A stretch of DNA of 64,000 nt from Daucus carota subsp. sativus (taxonomy: Eukaryota > Streptophyta > Magnoliopsida > Apiales > Apiaceae), in assembly GCF_001625215.2 (NCBI RefSeq), contig NC_030381.2, positions 49,685,214-49,749,213 on the forward strand, read 5' to 3'. The notes under the pieces were generated by a model, which saw nothing but the letters and a program-made list of their open reading frames with translations, did not search any database and was not told where the DNA came from. Within the stretch, counting starts at the first letter, position 1. The number at the start of each line of letters is the position of its first letter. Below, in pieces: positions 25,501-37,818 of the stretch. The position numbers were made by a program, and so were the translations under genes.

Positions 25501-26292
25501 GAACAAAATATTGTAACTAATATGTTTCCGATTCTTATTTCACATTCTTCGCTTTTATTTTTCCGCAATGCCATGAAACACCTTCCAAAATGTAGCTAAT
25601 AAATACTAACAGTACAAATATTAGAATTTCAAATTCGAAATAGGGTGATCAGAAATGATTCACCTTAATATGGATCTCCCTAACTTCAAAATTAGAACTA
25701 TTATTAATACTTATATAGCTGCAAAACGTCTCCCCCAGATATATTGCCCTGCACCCACAAACATATATCACAATTAAAACTCATGCACAATTACAAAAAT
25801 TACACAATAATATTGACCCGACCCGAGTAATAATACCACAAATATTGACCCGACCCAAACATACAAATGTTGAAATTCATGGGATTCATTGGTATACTAT
25901 GATACTCGAATGGCATTTTTTGAAAATGACCCGACCCGACACAAATAGAGAGATTGACCCGACCCGAAAGATTGGGGGAGAACGAGAAGACCCGGGATGC
26001 CCATAGCATCCGAAGGCTGATCAAGCAGCAACCGGGTACGGTAAGTGAGGTCCGCGGAAGAATCGGAGCCGATGGATTGGGAATCAACGGCTGATTTGAG
26101 ACTGGAGAAATTATCGGAGGCGATGGGATCGTCGAAGAAATCTTCGCCGGCGAGAAGATCGAAGGGATCGAAACGGAGAGGAGTGGTGTCGACTTGAAAC
26201 GTAGGGCGGCAGAGTCTCATTACTCTGAATGCTAGCGCGTGGGGCCCGATTGATCCGCCCGGCGTCGCCGCCGTGGTGTTAGTGCCGCTCAT
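19513..26292 (-). CDS. TRAPPC13: Trafficking protein particle complex subunit 13 (TRAPPC13)
   Basis: Eleven exons: 26292-25964, 25748-25664, 24792-24662, 24552-24450, 24277-24263 (15 nt), 23901-23756, 23667-23472, 23282-23208, 21395-21279, 20469-20425 and 19635-19513. They sum to 1365 nt (454 aa) with every phase consistent. Landmarks of the family are LAFRVMRLCRP, AGEDFFDDP, GLLVLPQSFGAIYLGETF, VEHDVKELGAHTLVCTALY, LYMDQVDFEPAQNW and the C-terminal KITGIIVFDTSEKKTYDPM. TRAPPC13 is an accessory subunit of the TRAPP tethering complex in Golgi/endomembrane traffic. The Met at 26292 is preferred over one 33 bases upstream because it gives the short Ser/Thr-rich start usual here. The exon 8-9 intron begins GCAAGT (GC-AG type) and contains a Helitron. 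The gene appears intact. Confidence 0.92.
20453..20603. repeat. 75-bp tandem duplication spanning a splice acceptor
   Basis: Two adjacent near-identical units share AACCGAGGTAATGCCTGTG followed by ATGTGTCA and CAGTATATTAGTAT, and both end in ATCATTAATTAAG. The left one contains the acceptor and first bases of TRAPPC13 exon 10. Confidence 0.85.
20792..21106. mobile_element. MULE-like MITE with three palindromes, copy 1
   Basis: 315 bp flanked by the perfect 9-bp repeat TAAGTAACA (20783-20791, 21107-21115). The ends, GGGACCAGGTCC and GGACCGCTGCCC, are imperfect inverted repeats. Each end carries its own hairpin (left GGGACCAGGTCCC; right a perfect CAGCAGCCGGCTGCTG core extended by CCA/TGG). 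The centre repeats a CCAGCGCTTTTTTAGCGCTGG palindrome core. The flanking arms ATGCATATCCAGCGGCCAGG and its inverse complete the fold. It lies in TRAPPC13 intron 9. Confidence 0.85.
21636..23035 (-). mobile_element. Helitron-like element in TRAPPC13 intron 8
   Basis: On the minus strand the 3' end reads a GCCGCGAAGCGCGGC hairpin, then TTTATTCACTAG followed by T, which matches the Helitron 3' rule (hairpin near a CTRR end, host T). The 5' end would be TCAATATATATATATAAAGG at 23035. The base before it is T rather than the expected A, so the 5' boundary is less certain. The interior is AT-rich with repeated TCAAACACAATACTAAT units and a 227-bp tandem duplication. It has no Rep/helicase. Confidence 0.65.
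22087..22540. repeat. 227-bp tandem duplication inside the Helitron
   Basis: Two units each contain TTATATTAGCCACTTTCCCG, TTAGTTTGGGCCGCCTCCCG and AAGAATCATTTACATTATTA in the same order, spaced 227 bp apart. Confidence 0.8.
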
Positions 26293-27040
26293 CTCTCTCT
26301 TGAGCTGTACCAGTGTCGATCTCACTCTAGATATTTAATTAATTATCGATATCGATTTTTCTCCCGTTAGCAACATGTTCTATAATTATAATCAACATCT
26401 GGATGCTAACTGAATTTGATCAACCTCAAGTTGATTGTAGCAAAATTAAACATCATTTGTTATCATATTAAAATAATATATTTTATTTATAATAATTTGA
26501 AATAATAATTATATGTCATTTTTAAAATACTGTCAATTAATTAGTCACTACCATTAAACCACAATATCTCACATGTTCGACAAAAATTCATATAATGTCA
26601 CAAATCTAATTTAACCAATCATCTAAAACATGATATTAGAGGATCTCCAACCATGTAGAACTCTAAGTTAAAAATCTTTCATACATACTATAAATAAAAT
26701 ATATATTGATTGTGAAAAAAAAAAACAACAAATCGAATGTTCCATTTCTATTGTCTACAAATATAATGTTGTTGGTTATTTTTGTCGAACATGTAAGAAG
26801 ATTTCATATCGTTTATTATCATATTGAATTGATATATTCTATTTATAATAAAATATTATGATTTAGCTGTATATTAAAAAGAAATTATATTAGCTTTATA
26901 TTTTAATATTTTATGATTCATTTACTCCTTTAAACACTACTAACTTAAAATTTAATCTTGATCGTAAATATGAGCATGAGATGAGACTTATGATACGATA
27001 ATGAAATTCAAAATATTCGGATTTCAGAATCTACATTAAG

Positions 27041-27042
<2 letters not shown>

Positions 27043-27088
<46 letters not shown>

Positions 27089-27122
27089 GATATACATATA
27101 CATATAGATATATATATTTATT

Positions 27123-27174
<52 letters not shown>

Positions 27175-27204
27175 TATAGATATACATATACATATAGATA
27201 TATA

Positions 27205-27240
<36 letters not shown>
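27043..27240. repeat. TACATA / TA microsatellite
   Basis: A run of ATACAT hexamers grades into (TA)n, with a second near copy of the same ordered pattern. Confidence 0.95.
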
Positions 27241-27243
<3 letters not shown>

Positions 27244-28343
27244 GGGTTTCTACTTGAGGAACTAACTAATCTAGTAACTTAGGAACTACCTTAAGACTGG
27301 TTAATCTAAACAACTGACACTTAACTAGACAACTGACACGGCGCAAGAATAGGAGAAAGAGACTTGGAAGACACGGATAACCCTACGTCCTGTACTTGTC
27401 TATATATTTATTTTAATTTGTTTATATTTTTGCGTCATTGATGAACTAAAAAAAATACAGTACCGTGTAAATTTTAGTTAACCTAAATTTGCATGTGATG
27501 TATTTTCTTGTCTCTATTGAATTTAATATTTTTTTCATATGTTCTGTAATTTGTATGTTATATAATTTAATTTTTTGTTGTATGTTTTCTTATCACATTG
27601 TTGTACCTTTTTTTATAATATTTTTTATGTTCTGTATTTTCTTGTCTATATTAAATTTTATTTTTTTCTCCACATGTTCTGTAGTTTATTTGTTATGTAA
27701 TTCAATGTTTGTTACATGTTCTTTTTTGTCACATTATTGTTCCTTTTTTTCTTTATAAAATTTTTTATGTTCTGTATTTTTTTATTTATATTGAATTTTT
27801 TCTCCACATGTTCTGTATTTTATTTATAATATAATTATTTTGTTATATGTTATTTTTTGACACATTATTGTACATTTTTTTATTATAACATTTTTTATGT
27901 TCTGTACGTTTTGTTTATACTGAATTTTATTTTTTTCCTCCGCATGTTATGTAGTTTGGTTAATATAATTTTTTTATTATATATATTTTTTGTCACAATT
28001 TGCACCTTTTTTCCTTATAACATTTTTTATGTTTAGTATTTTCTTGTCTATATTGAATTTTATATTTTCTCCACATGTTTTGTAGTTTATTTATTATATA
28101 ATTTATTTTTTAGACTATATTTCAAGAATATAGCAAAAAATATTAATTTACAATATAAAGATGTTGTGGTAAAAAAATTAAAACTAACAAATGTAGTTAA
28201 CATGAAGAGTAAAGCAAATCCTGGCAGCGTGGACCACGTGTCTAGGGTTTTCCACATCAGCCTAATAACATTTAACTTCTACGGCTAAGATTAAAAGTTC
28301 CCAGTTACCACGATTAGGGAGTTCCCCGTTGAACTATCTCCTA
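27241..28343. mobile_element. Inverted-repeat element inserted in a TA microsatellite
   Basis: The left end is GGGGTTTCTACTTGAGGAAC. The inverse of the right end is GGAGATAGTTCAACGGGGAAC. Similarity continues inward through CTAATC, GTAACT and GGAACT. Both flanks are (TA)n. The interior is mainly a five-copy 130-140 bp array. It resembles MITE families that target TA microsatellites (Micron-like), but the family is not identified. Confidence 0.55.
27489..28110. repeat. Five-copy tandem array, period 130-140 bp
   Basis: The units share TTTTTTATGTTCTGTATTTT, TATTGAATTTTAT, CCACATGTTCTGTAGTTTAT and CACATTATTGTACC in fixed order. Successive units start near 27489, 27631, 27771, 27901 and 28032. 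Confidence 0.85.
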
Positions 28344-28358
28344 TATATATATATAGGC

Positions 28359-28929
28359 AAGTGATCAAATAGAAACTAATGTTATTCTAGAAACTAGAAA
28401 CCACTCCCATGATCACTGTTTATAACTACTAATATCACTCGTTCATACGCTAGTCATCACTATTTTATGCAGTTAAATTAGCAGTTTTTATTATTGATAA
28501 TTGAGAAAATTTACTTATGTTTGCTATTGGTTATCGATTATTGATGATCAATTATAGTTGTAGGAGGTCTATGATGGTAAAAAAATGATGAGATGAGGTG
28601 TGTGGTGGTGGTAAATAATCACTATTAATGGCAAGTTATGGTGACAAGCGGTGGTAGGTCAATCGTGGGTATAGGTGACCGCGGTAGCAGTGGAATGGGT
28701 TCATAATGATGCCCGGAGGTTCATCAATGTGGTATGAGTGAAGATGATGATGATATATGTTGTATATATGTATATTTATATATCTATATTTCTGAGATTT
28801 CTTGTATAGGAAATAGTGATTTGGTGATGTACAAACGAGTGATATTTGCAGTTAAAAATAGTGATAAAAAATTGGTTAGATACTAGTTCCTAGTTTCTAG
28901 GCTAATTTAGTTTCTAGTGGAGTAAGCCC
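28359..28929. mobile_element. Second TIR element inside (TA)n
   Basis: The left arm GGCAAGTGATCAAATAGAAA and the inverse of the right arm GGGCTTACTCCACTAGAAAC are similar and continue through CTAGAAACTAG. The element is bounded on both sides by (TA)n, as is its neighbour to the left. Confidence 0.6.
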
Positions 28930-29698
28930 CTATATATATATACAGGGGTATCTGAATTTTAATCATCCAATTATTCATGATTGCAATAATTTTACTAGAG
29001 CTTTAATGGTATGAAATATTTTATTCATCCTTCAAAACATCCATGACATGAAATGTCGGATAGAAAGAAGATTGAAGACCAATTCTAAAACACCCACTTC
29101 TTTTAGTGCATAAAATAAGTAAACATTATTACTTATTAAAATTTTAAAAAAATAACAATTTGACTGTATTAATTTTGTCATGGAGTTTCTGCTGCATCAA
29201 TCCGACTAGGTAAGAAATCACTCGCTACTGTTATGGTATTTTTCCTCATGATATACATGTATGTTGTTTTTATCTCTTTTTTTTTTGATCGAGTTGTTTT
29301 TATCTCTTATTTTGATGTTATCAGATAAAATAATAATTTTTCATATTTATCATTACATGTTTATGTTGATGTATTTTACCCAACTTATATTTTGATAATT
29401 ATTGAATGACTTATTATCAAACTATACCAGTAGAAATACAATAATCAATGAAAAAATTGAAAATATTTTAATTATAACAATTTAATTGATAATATTTAAA
29501 CCACATAAATATTATATAAAAGACTGTTTTACGAGCCATAGAGAGTTACTGTTATAGGTAAGTGTTTGTAATGGTTCACTTGCTAAAAATAAGCTTACTA
29601 ATTAATTAATTAATATATTTTAATTAGTTAAATAATATTTATATTATTATGGATATTGTCAACGAATTATATCTTGTTTTCACTACAATAATATAGTA

Positions 29699-29934
29699 CT
29701 CCTTCCGTCTCTCTAGTTGTTTACGTTAACTGTTTGCACGTATTTGAGATTCCCATAAAATATAGTTCCATAATCTTTTTTCAAAATTTTCTTTTTTAGA
29801 ATAAAAGTTTATATATCAAATTTTTATTCAGAGCAATTTTTTTTTAAGAATATGTTATGGAACTATATTTTAAATGAGTATTTTTTTTTAAAACGTGTCA
29901 AAAAATAATGTAAAGAAATGAGAGAGACAAGAAG
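29699..29934. mobile_element. Stowaway MITE
   Basis: It begins CTCCTTCCGTCTCTC and ends GAGAGACAAGAAG, with TA on both sides. The interior is AT-rich with inverted ATAGTTCCATAA-type segments. 236 bp. Confidence 0.8.
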
Positions 29935-31787
29935 TATATAAATAAATAAGCAAATGACCAAAGAGAACAATTTAAGTGAAACTAAATAAAAATGAAGAAA
30001 AATTAAACTGAACTTTTATATAACATCACCCATTCAAAACTCATCTTTGTTCCACCCGGTTCGACTACAAAAAAGACACAACATTCCTTTTCTTTCTGTC
30101 AAATCGGTCATAACCACCTCACTTCTCAATCATGCCTTTCGGTGGTAGCTTGGCCACCGATGGTCCAAAATTTGGTACTATTGGCCAGTAGATCCATTGG
30201 AACTCTCAAGATATAATAAGTCATTAATATTTGGAAATTAGCTGTCGTTGTTAGTGGATTGAATTAAGTAAATGTTTTGACTAGTGGAACGTTTCTCGTA
30301 AAATTGTGATAAATAATTGATTGATTAGCTTTTTCAAACACAAACCAAAACCTCTAATTCAAAAAACTCTTCAAAAAAATTTTTGCAAAATTAATTTTTT
30401 GATCCAAACTCTTATTTCAATCCGCCAACTACCAAACACTAATATTAACGGATTTTAATGATCAAACCTCTAAAACATTTCAAACCTCTAATTTTTATCA
30501 AAACTTCTAACTTTCAAAACAGGAGCGAAGAATCATTATCAGGCCTCACTGTATCCACCGAGATCCGTCCTGAGCATCACAATCATAATTATATTAATTT
30601 TTATTTAACATATTTCTTAGCAGGACTATATATATAACTATTAAAATATATTCATTGCTCTTGTTAATTTGATATATTATTCAAAATATATTATATCTTA
30701 TAGCAGGCAATATTTTCTATATTTAACATTTGTAGTGAATAATTTCTGTTACAAACAATACTGTATACTTCTTCCATGATTATACTACATGTATAATTTT
30801 TTAAGCTAATACATGTAATTTTAACGTATTTTGATTAATTTGACTTAACACATACTTATAAATTCGAGTAATTTGGAATTTTAGGCTCCAATTTAAAAAT
30901 AAACATAATCATTCAAAATTTACGATACCCATCTTTTCTTTTTAACATGACACAAACTCAAGTCGAATTTTAAAATATTTTTGATAAATAAGCAAGGGGT
31001 CCTCAACCAAACTTCATTGCTCTATCTTAGCATGACACAGTGATGCAATAATGTGGTAGCAGATGATTCCACTAAGCGACATAACAAACCAATGTTCAAA
31101 GCAGTCCGTCCGGTCGTTGTTATCGTGAATTAATAATTTCAAATTTCAAGCCGCCGCCGTCTTCAATGCATGTTTATTTGTTTACCATCTTCGTGTTCAC
31201 AAAGGCCATCTTTCCGCATTACATTACTTTTGCAGTCTTTCTTACTTCATTCATTGTTTAAAAAAAATTGATTAATATTTAAATTTTTTTATAAAATTTA
31301 TCAATTATATCAATTTTTTTTTTGTTGATATATTCGTTATAAAGTTTGAATCGGTTGATTAACCTATTAGCTCACATTTTTACAATCATATTTTTGGCTA
31401 ATATAGCTCACAGAGATTCACAAAAAACAAATTAAATTAAACATTTTGTTTGTTGGGCTGTAAAAGCGAGAATCATAATTAATCAATGAAATCATGAAAT
31501 AAGAATTAATAAAAAACTAATTGAATTGATCTGAGATTATTCAAATTAGTCGGGGATTGATCAGAAATTTTATCAGTTCGACGAGAAGCAAAAAATAATT
31601 GATGAATAATCATAATTAATCACCGACTTTTGAAATAGAGGTTGCAATAATTAATATGAAGAAGTTGCGCAACTGACATAATGAACAAATTGTCTTGATG
31701 GTCACTTATATGGACAATTAATAACATTATGAATCATAATGCATGATTATCATTAATCGTAACTCTCTTTATGAAACAAAAATCTAA

Positions 31788-32076
31788 GTAGGTGTTTGGC
31801 AAAGGACTTTTCGGTTTTTTTGACACGGAAGTTGACTCCTGTTTAAATTGGAGGTGTTTGGCTAAATCTGAGAAGTACTTATATCGAAGCTTAAAAGCTC
31901 AAAAAAAAGCTAGGAAACATAGCTTATTTTGAGGTTTTAGCTTCTTCTAACACTTATAATCAATTTACATCCAAACACTTTTAGTAACTTATAAGTCTAA
32001 ACCAACTTTTCATTTATAATCCATTTCTTTATTTTAAACAATAAGTCACTTCTTTTAAGTTACACCAAACGGCCCT
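31788..32076. mobile_element. Tourist/PIF-Harbinger-like MITE
   Basis: Flanked by TAA on both sides. Ends GTAGGTGTTTGGC and CCAAACGGCCCT form the inverted pair. Same family as the copies at 7928, 47254 and 49296. It lies about 350 bp upstream of the kinase start codon. Confidence 0.75.
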
Positions 32077-32422
32077 TAAATACTATGCAAGTTTGACAAA
32101 TAAATACTCTTACAAACAAGTACAGTAAACAAGTTCAAGTTAAATGAGTGTGAAAGCAAAGCGCAAGATTTTCTAACATCACCAACTTCACGGGTTCTCA
32201 CTTTCCCAATCTTCAACTACAAAGTAAGCTTCGTGCTTTTGCTTGCTTAACCACTTACAAGTTACAAGCTGTGTATTAGTATCTCGTCTACACATATATT
32301 TGTGCTTAATTTTCTTCTTACAAGGTGTGGTTATAATTTTTGTGCTGTGTTTACAAGTTTAAGTAACTTCTGCGCAAAAGGTGTGTGTATATGTAGGTGA
32401 AACTGGGTGATTATAAAGGGAA

Positions 32423-34592
32423 ATGAGGTGGGGTTGCTGTGGAAGTGAAGAAACTGATGATATAAATGTTGCTGGAAATGTAAAGAAATTCTCTTACAAA
32501 CAACTGAGCGCAGCCACTCATAATTTTCATCCTTCAAATAAGATTGGTCGAGGAGGTTTCGGAATTGTTTACAAGGTACTCATGATCTTGTTTGTTTTTT
32601 GTGTTTCTGTATAGTCTGATACGTGTGTTGGGGGTGTATTCAATCGGGATTTTATTGGGTCGATAAGACTCTCTGAATTTTAATAAATTGTACGTGATCT
32701 TGATTTTATGCTGAGTTTGGTGGATTTAAGATAAAATATCGTAGATTTGATGAATTATGACCCGAGTGATGGGTACTAGAAATGTTCCAGTTTGTAGATT
32801 TCCTGATTCGACAAAACAGATATGTTATGTTGCATTTGCTAGTTCATTCGCAGTCTAGTAGTTGCAATGTCTGACATCTCAAAGTCTTGTAATTTTCTGA
32901 TAATGTGGTTGCCTTTGTATAGGGAGTCCTCAAAAACGGAACACGGGTAGCTGTGAAAACACTTTCTGCTGAATCGAAGCAGGGTCTGCGTGAATTCTTA
33001 ACTGAGATTGACATTATATCAAATGTTAGGCATGCAAACCTTGTCAAATTAATTGGGTGTTGTGTTCAAGGAACTAATCGGATTTTGGTATATGAATATC
33101 TAGAGAATAATTCCCTTGATACTGCTTTGTTAGGTATTGTAAGAAAAAGAATAGTGTAAACAATTGAAATTTTCTTATGATCTTCGTAAAGAGAAAATTA
33201 ATCATCGATATCATATTTCAGGCTCTGATAGAAAGACAATCAGATTAAATTGGGAAAGAAGATCCGCTATCTGCAAGGGTACTGCCAGAGGCCTTGCCTA
33301 TCTTCATGAAGATCTTGAGCCACCTATTGTGCATCGGGATATCAAAGCTAGCAACATCCTACTGGACAAGAACTTCAAACCAAAAATTGGAGACTTTGGG
33401 TTGGCAAAACTTTTTCCGGACAACATCACTCACATTAGCACCAAAATAAGAGGAACCACGTATGGACATTACACATTCTTTTTATTTTTGTTGCCAGTGC
33501 TGTTTGAAGTGCTATCTTCCTTGTTTATTAAAATCAATAAATGAATTTTTGGTTGAACTATAGTCTGAATGGCATAATTGGTGATATTTCACCCTTAAAG
33601 TGCTGCTTTCTAGCAGTAGTCATTCAGCAAATTAATTTTGGGATTATCTGAACACATGCAAATTACTTATAGAATTGGCTTGCAATTCTTTTATACTCCA
33701 CCAGTTGTCAGTGGGTTAGGTAGTCTATTCTAATTGACTGATCATATAGGCAAGATATATACTATTAATGATGCAAATTACAATGTTCAAAATGGGGAAC
33801 TCTGTGGCACCAAAGTCATCTGTCGGCCTCAGCTCCGTGAATCATGATATGTAATTAGAGTGGGAAGATCTGCGCTAGCACTTGTGTCTGCTGAAGTCAA
33901 GCAATTTGCTTGCCATTAATTTAAAATTATTTCTGATATGTTATGCAAATAATCTGACATTGAGTGGATCATTTATGTATCTTTTGCTATGTAGAAATAC
34001 ATTTCTTCTAATACTTTGTTTTTTCTCAGAGGTTATTTGGCGCCGGAGTATATGTTGGGTGGAAAGTTAACTAAAAAGGCTGATGTCTTCAGCTTTGGGG
34101 TTCTCATACTTGAGATAGTAAGTGGCAGAAGTAGTGGAAAACCAAGCTGGGGAGGAATACAAAAGCTTTTGTTGGAATGGGTGAGTCCAATTTTCCCTTG
34201 GATAAGATGAAAATTGTTCGTTTTTCACTAATCATTATAGCTCTCCCGACACCATGCATCTATACAAACACATATTAAGCAGTTCTTTAAATAGCAAATA
34301 CTTGTACACAAGTCTGAGATTTATATGCAGCAACAATTTTTCTTCCTCTAGCTAAATAAATAACAATAATTTGCTTCAATAGGTGAGGCAGCTCTATGAA
34401 GAAGGCCAACTCTTAGAGATGGTAGATCCTGATCTGGAAGGATTCCCTGAGAACGAAGTGATTAGGTGTATAAAAATAGCCCTTTTTTGTACACAGGCAA
34501 CAGCAAGCAGGAGACCGACAATGAGTCAAGTTGTTGACATGCTCTCAAGAAACACCCAGCTCAACGAAAAAGAACTTAAGGTGCCAGGTTAG
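32423..34592 (+). CDS. Cytoplasmic receptor-like serine/threonine kinase, CRPK1-like
   Basis: Five exons, 32423-32575, 32923-33133, 33222-33459, 34030-34180 and 34383-34592, sum to 963 nt (320 aa). It has no signal peptide or membrane segment and begins [10 protein letters not shown], with a Cys pair that could be acylated. Kinase landmarks are the GRGGFG loop, VAVK (Lys63), HRDIKASN (Asp161), DFGLA (Asp179), GYLAPEY and the RRPTMSQV end. The pattern [19 protein letters not shown] and [20 protein letters not shown] is that of the At1g16670/CRPK1 group, a cytosolic kinase family linked to cold signalling. The end is taken at TAG 34590-34592; a GTTAGT donor overlaps it, so a further short exon is possible. 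The last exon and its 3' flank are duplicated near 47.5 kb. Confidence 0.9.
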
Positions 34593-35563
34593 TTTCAATT
34601 TAAAGGTCAGCATCCATGTCAACTCATAGCCTCTCCAGGTTTTCCGTGAGCATCTTTAGTTGTCACCGAGTTTACCCCGAGATTAGATTAAGGTCCATTT
34701 TCAAGCTTCCAGAAAGTTCATGGAATTTTGTACTGGGCAAAAGGACTTCAAATTTTTTGCAGGTAGGAATATGTAATGTTCTACATGTCTCTTCTTAACC
34801 AATAGGGGCTTCTGTAATATATAGTTGTAAAATATTATCTCTTCTTGTAAATAGTTCAGTAGTTCACTAGGAATTCCATCTTTGCTTTAGCTGTAACATT
34901 AATACTTGAATAATTTTTAAATTGCCAGCACTTGTGAACTGGTTTATTTACAAAGCCTTGGTGAGCTAAATTTCTTCATCATATTTATAAATGAAGAGTT
35001 TGTTTCAGATTTGTAAGGTGTCTCTTACTCACTTATCTTACTTGAGCATGGATAGATAGTATGACTCTTGAGAATTGAGATCATTATAACAAAGTTTCTG
35101 TGAGTAGTGTTTTCGTCTGTTGAGACGACCCCAGATGCCAAATGAATTCAGTAGAAATCCTTTTCACTTTCGGTTAGGTAAAAATTATAAGATCGGAGAT
35201 GCACTAGTTAAATTTTATTAGACTTGATTGCTCTGTTGAGAAAGCCAAAGACAATCAAATGGATAAGAGTGGAGGATACAATACGAAGCTCTTCCCTTAA
35301 AACTCACAGGCCTCTGTTCATACAAACTTATTAATGGTCACACCAATGCAAACACAAAACGGAAGAACATGCGTAGAAGCTGTAATCTTCAGAGAGGGAT
35401 GGGCTCAACGATGAGAGAATACAGAGTAGCCTTGACTACACCATCTTCGACACCATAGTTATCCTCTCCAGCATTATACAAGTAAGGGACTATTCTCGTT
35501 ACATTCAGCATGATATCCACATAATGCCACGATAAAGGATTAGTGTACTCTTCGGAAGATCTA
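34421..35563. repeat. Duplicated block, copy 1 (kinase 3' end plus TPS 3' fragment)
   Basis: Colinear with 47533-48815 at high identity. Both start at GGTAGATCCTGATCT in the kinase last exon, continue through the kinase 3' flank and end inside the terpene synthase last exon at CTCTTCGGAA. In copy 1 the kinase is complete and the terpene synthase is a fragment; in copy 2 the reverse holds. Confidence 0.9.
35389..35563 (-). pseudogene. Terpene synthase last-exon fragment
   Basis: About 58 codons identical or nearly so to the end of the gene at 48643: YTNPLSWHYVDIMLNVTRI, then YLYNAGEDNYGVEDG, ending LIVEPIPL with a stop. Upstream of SEEY the similarity stops abruptly and unrelated sequence follows, although a frame stays open to about 35652. 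No other terpene synthase exons lie to the right, so it cannot encode an enzyme. Confidence 0.9.
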
Positions 35564-36179
35564 TTCTCTGCAAGATCTATTCTTTTCAAGCGAACTTGCC
35601 CAGATTGCATGGTAAGCAAATAAACTCCTGGTTCTTTCTGTGGCTGGCCCAATCAAACACTGAAAGCCTGGTCCTGGTAAACTATATTATGAAGCTATTC
35701 TGAACCAACAGAGTTGAATGGAACAAGATATTGTGATCTAATTGAAAAGCTAACACATGCATCTTTACATTCCATTTTATTTTTATTTGATAAATTATAT
35801 TTTTACAATTTTTTTAAAAAATAAGATATCTTTGCAAAAAACTTTCGAGACTTGGGTATTTGTGAAAAACGCCCAAATATGAAATGGTCAATAAAAATTT
35901 ACATTTTATTACCTTTAAAAATAATTTTATTGAAAATTAATTTAATATACCGTTGATGTGAATCCATCTTAGACATATAACCTTAATTCTAATGTTGTGT
36001 CTTATAATTTCACAAAATTTAAAATGTGATTAAACGAGCAATCAAAAATTAGGATACTCAAATTACGATTTTTTTTGTTTCTTTAAATGAAATAGTACTT
36101 TTAGGTGACATAAGAAAATACATGTTACTGATGATATGACAAGTGAAACGTGAAATTGAATGTACATATTACTGTTCTT

Positions 36180-36885
36180 CAAATTTGATGCACTAAACTT
36201 TCTACGATAGTAAGCCCATTGGCCATTATAAAGAAGATAGTATTAAGTAATGCTCCGATAAAATTCAACACATGGCGTATATAATATGATCTTTGAAAGT
36301 TGATCACGGAAAAAAAATGAGAAATGTATGTCATATATTCTTCTTTGGGGGCTTAATTCTTCAAAAAGCGTGTCCCAGGTTATGTGGCTTATATATAATA
36401 CTATGTTCAAGGATTTTTATCCGGTCCGATTCCGAACGAGCGGTTCGAACCCGCTCATTTGGCCACTTCTGGTCACCATCGCTACCCTCCCGATTCTTGA
36501 CAATGTGCATGTAAAACATTTAAGTTTCATATGACTGTAAAGTGCAGCTGTGCAGTACTTACTTTTTTTATTTAATAGTAACTTATTTTCCTTTTTTATA
36601 CTTGTTCATGTATTCAACTTACCTTTCCATATTAAGAACATTTTCAGGATTCACGTGGGGAGTACAATAAATTTCATATGATTATAAATAATTTAAGGCC
36701 TCTGCTGAGAAAGCTGATAACACTTTTTTTTGAGGAAAATGTGAGTGTAGCTGGCTAGTATTCTTATTTATTTAATAATTTATTTTAAATGTTTTCAGGA
36801 TTCACTCAATTAAGTGGGGAATACTTGACAAAATTCTGAATAAGTCTTCACTTCATGACCGGCCAACAATTTGGGACAAATTAAG
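36180..36885 (-). repeat. Relic of P450-type promoter DNA, left copy
   Basis: 36190-36300 and 36465-36670 match 45245-45370 and 45558-45740. They share GACAATGTGCATG, AGTGCAGCTGTGCA, TTTTATACTTGTTCATGTAT and CAGGATTCACGTGGG. A second partial unit at 36735-36880 repeats GTGAGTGTAGCTG, TTTTCAGGATTCA and TTCATGACCGGCCAACAA. The same landmarks lie directly upstream of the P450 start (43120-43310). No gene follows it. Confidence 0.75.
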
Positions 36886-37387
36886 GGATCGTTTGGTTCG
36901 AAGTCGGGTTAAGCTGATATGAGTTTGAGGTATCAAATCTAATATCTGTAATTAAATATTTGTAAATTTTAATATATGATATATATACTTCATTTATTCT
37001 TCTCCTCTTATTATCTTTTATTATGAAAAAAATATATTACTTATGATATCACATGTGATTGGTGAAATAGTTTATGACTCGTGCTTGGTACGAATTTAAA
37101 TGAATATTTAAAATTGTTATTTATTAGAAATATAATACTTTTTATCCAATAATATTATCATTTTTGATATGTGATTTCGATCACACAACAGTTTGTAGCA
37201 CCATCACTTGAAACTACAAACACAACAATTATGGAATACTTATTGAAAATCAAAAGCAACAACAGGTATTTATAAAAATAAATTATTGGTGGAAAGAACT
37301 GCATGCAATCGCTTTGTTTGGGTCAAATAGACAACACCTAATAATTGTCAACCGAGAGTTCCAAAGTCTTTATAGTAATATTTTTCA

Positions 37388-37463
37388 AACAACAGATAAT
37401 TTGTTGAATGTTGTTTGAAAGTCTAAACAACAGATAATTTGTTGAATGTTGTTTGAAAGTCTA
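37388..37463. repeat. 38-bp exact tandem duplication
   Basis: AACAACAGATAATTTGTTG followed by AATGTTGTTTGAAAGTCT occurs twice in a row. Confidence 0.9.
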
Positions 37464-37512
37464 AGCATAACATTTTTAAGTCAAAACTCTTATCTTATGC
37501 TGTGTTAGGCAA

Positions 37513-37818
37513 GGGACCAGGTCCCTGGCATACGGCTGACAGGGACTGGTTAATCAACATTCCACATCCTGACCATTGGATGCATATCCAGCGGTCAGGA
37601 TCATATTAAAATTTTAATATATCCAGCGCTTTTTTAGCGCTGGACGGGGATTCCCATGTCCAGCGCTAAAAAAACGCTGGACATATTAAAATTTTAATAT
37701 GATCCTGGCCGCTGGATATGCATCCAACGGCCCAGAAACTGATTGTTATTTAACTCGTCCACAGCAGCCGGATTGTTATAACTCGTCCACAGCAGCCGAC
37801 TGCTGTGGACCGCTACCC
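37513..37818. mobile_element. MULE-like MITE with three palindromes, copy 2
   Basis: 306 bp flanked by GTTAGGCAA and GTTAGACAA (9 bp, one mismatch). It shares the left hairpin, the central CCAGCGCTTTTTTAGCGCTGG type palindrome and the right CCACAGCAGCCGACTGCTGTGG hairpin with the copy at 20792. A short internal duplication (CGTCCACAGCAGCCG twice) precedes the right end. Confidence 0.85.

Larger units (their letters stand above)
26293..32422. other. Large intergenic region rich in AT repeats and MITEs
   Basis: No protein-coding gene recognised over 6 kb. It holds TATACA/TA microsatellites (27043-27240), two inverted-repeat elements embedded in TA runs (27241-28343, 28359-28929), a Stowaway MITE (29699-29934), a Tourist-like MITE (31788-32076) and the kinase promoter. 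Confidence 0.6.

Noticed and set aside
27489..27758. Hydrophobic Phe-rich frame resembling a membrane protein
   Set aside because: It is produced by the T-rich 135-bp tandem array. The composition explains the hydrophobicity.
35564..35652. Extension of the TPS fragment frame upstream to a Met
   Set aside because: The sequence upstream of SEEY is unrelated to terpene synthases. The open frame is probably fortuitous at a rearrangement breakpoint.
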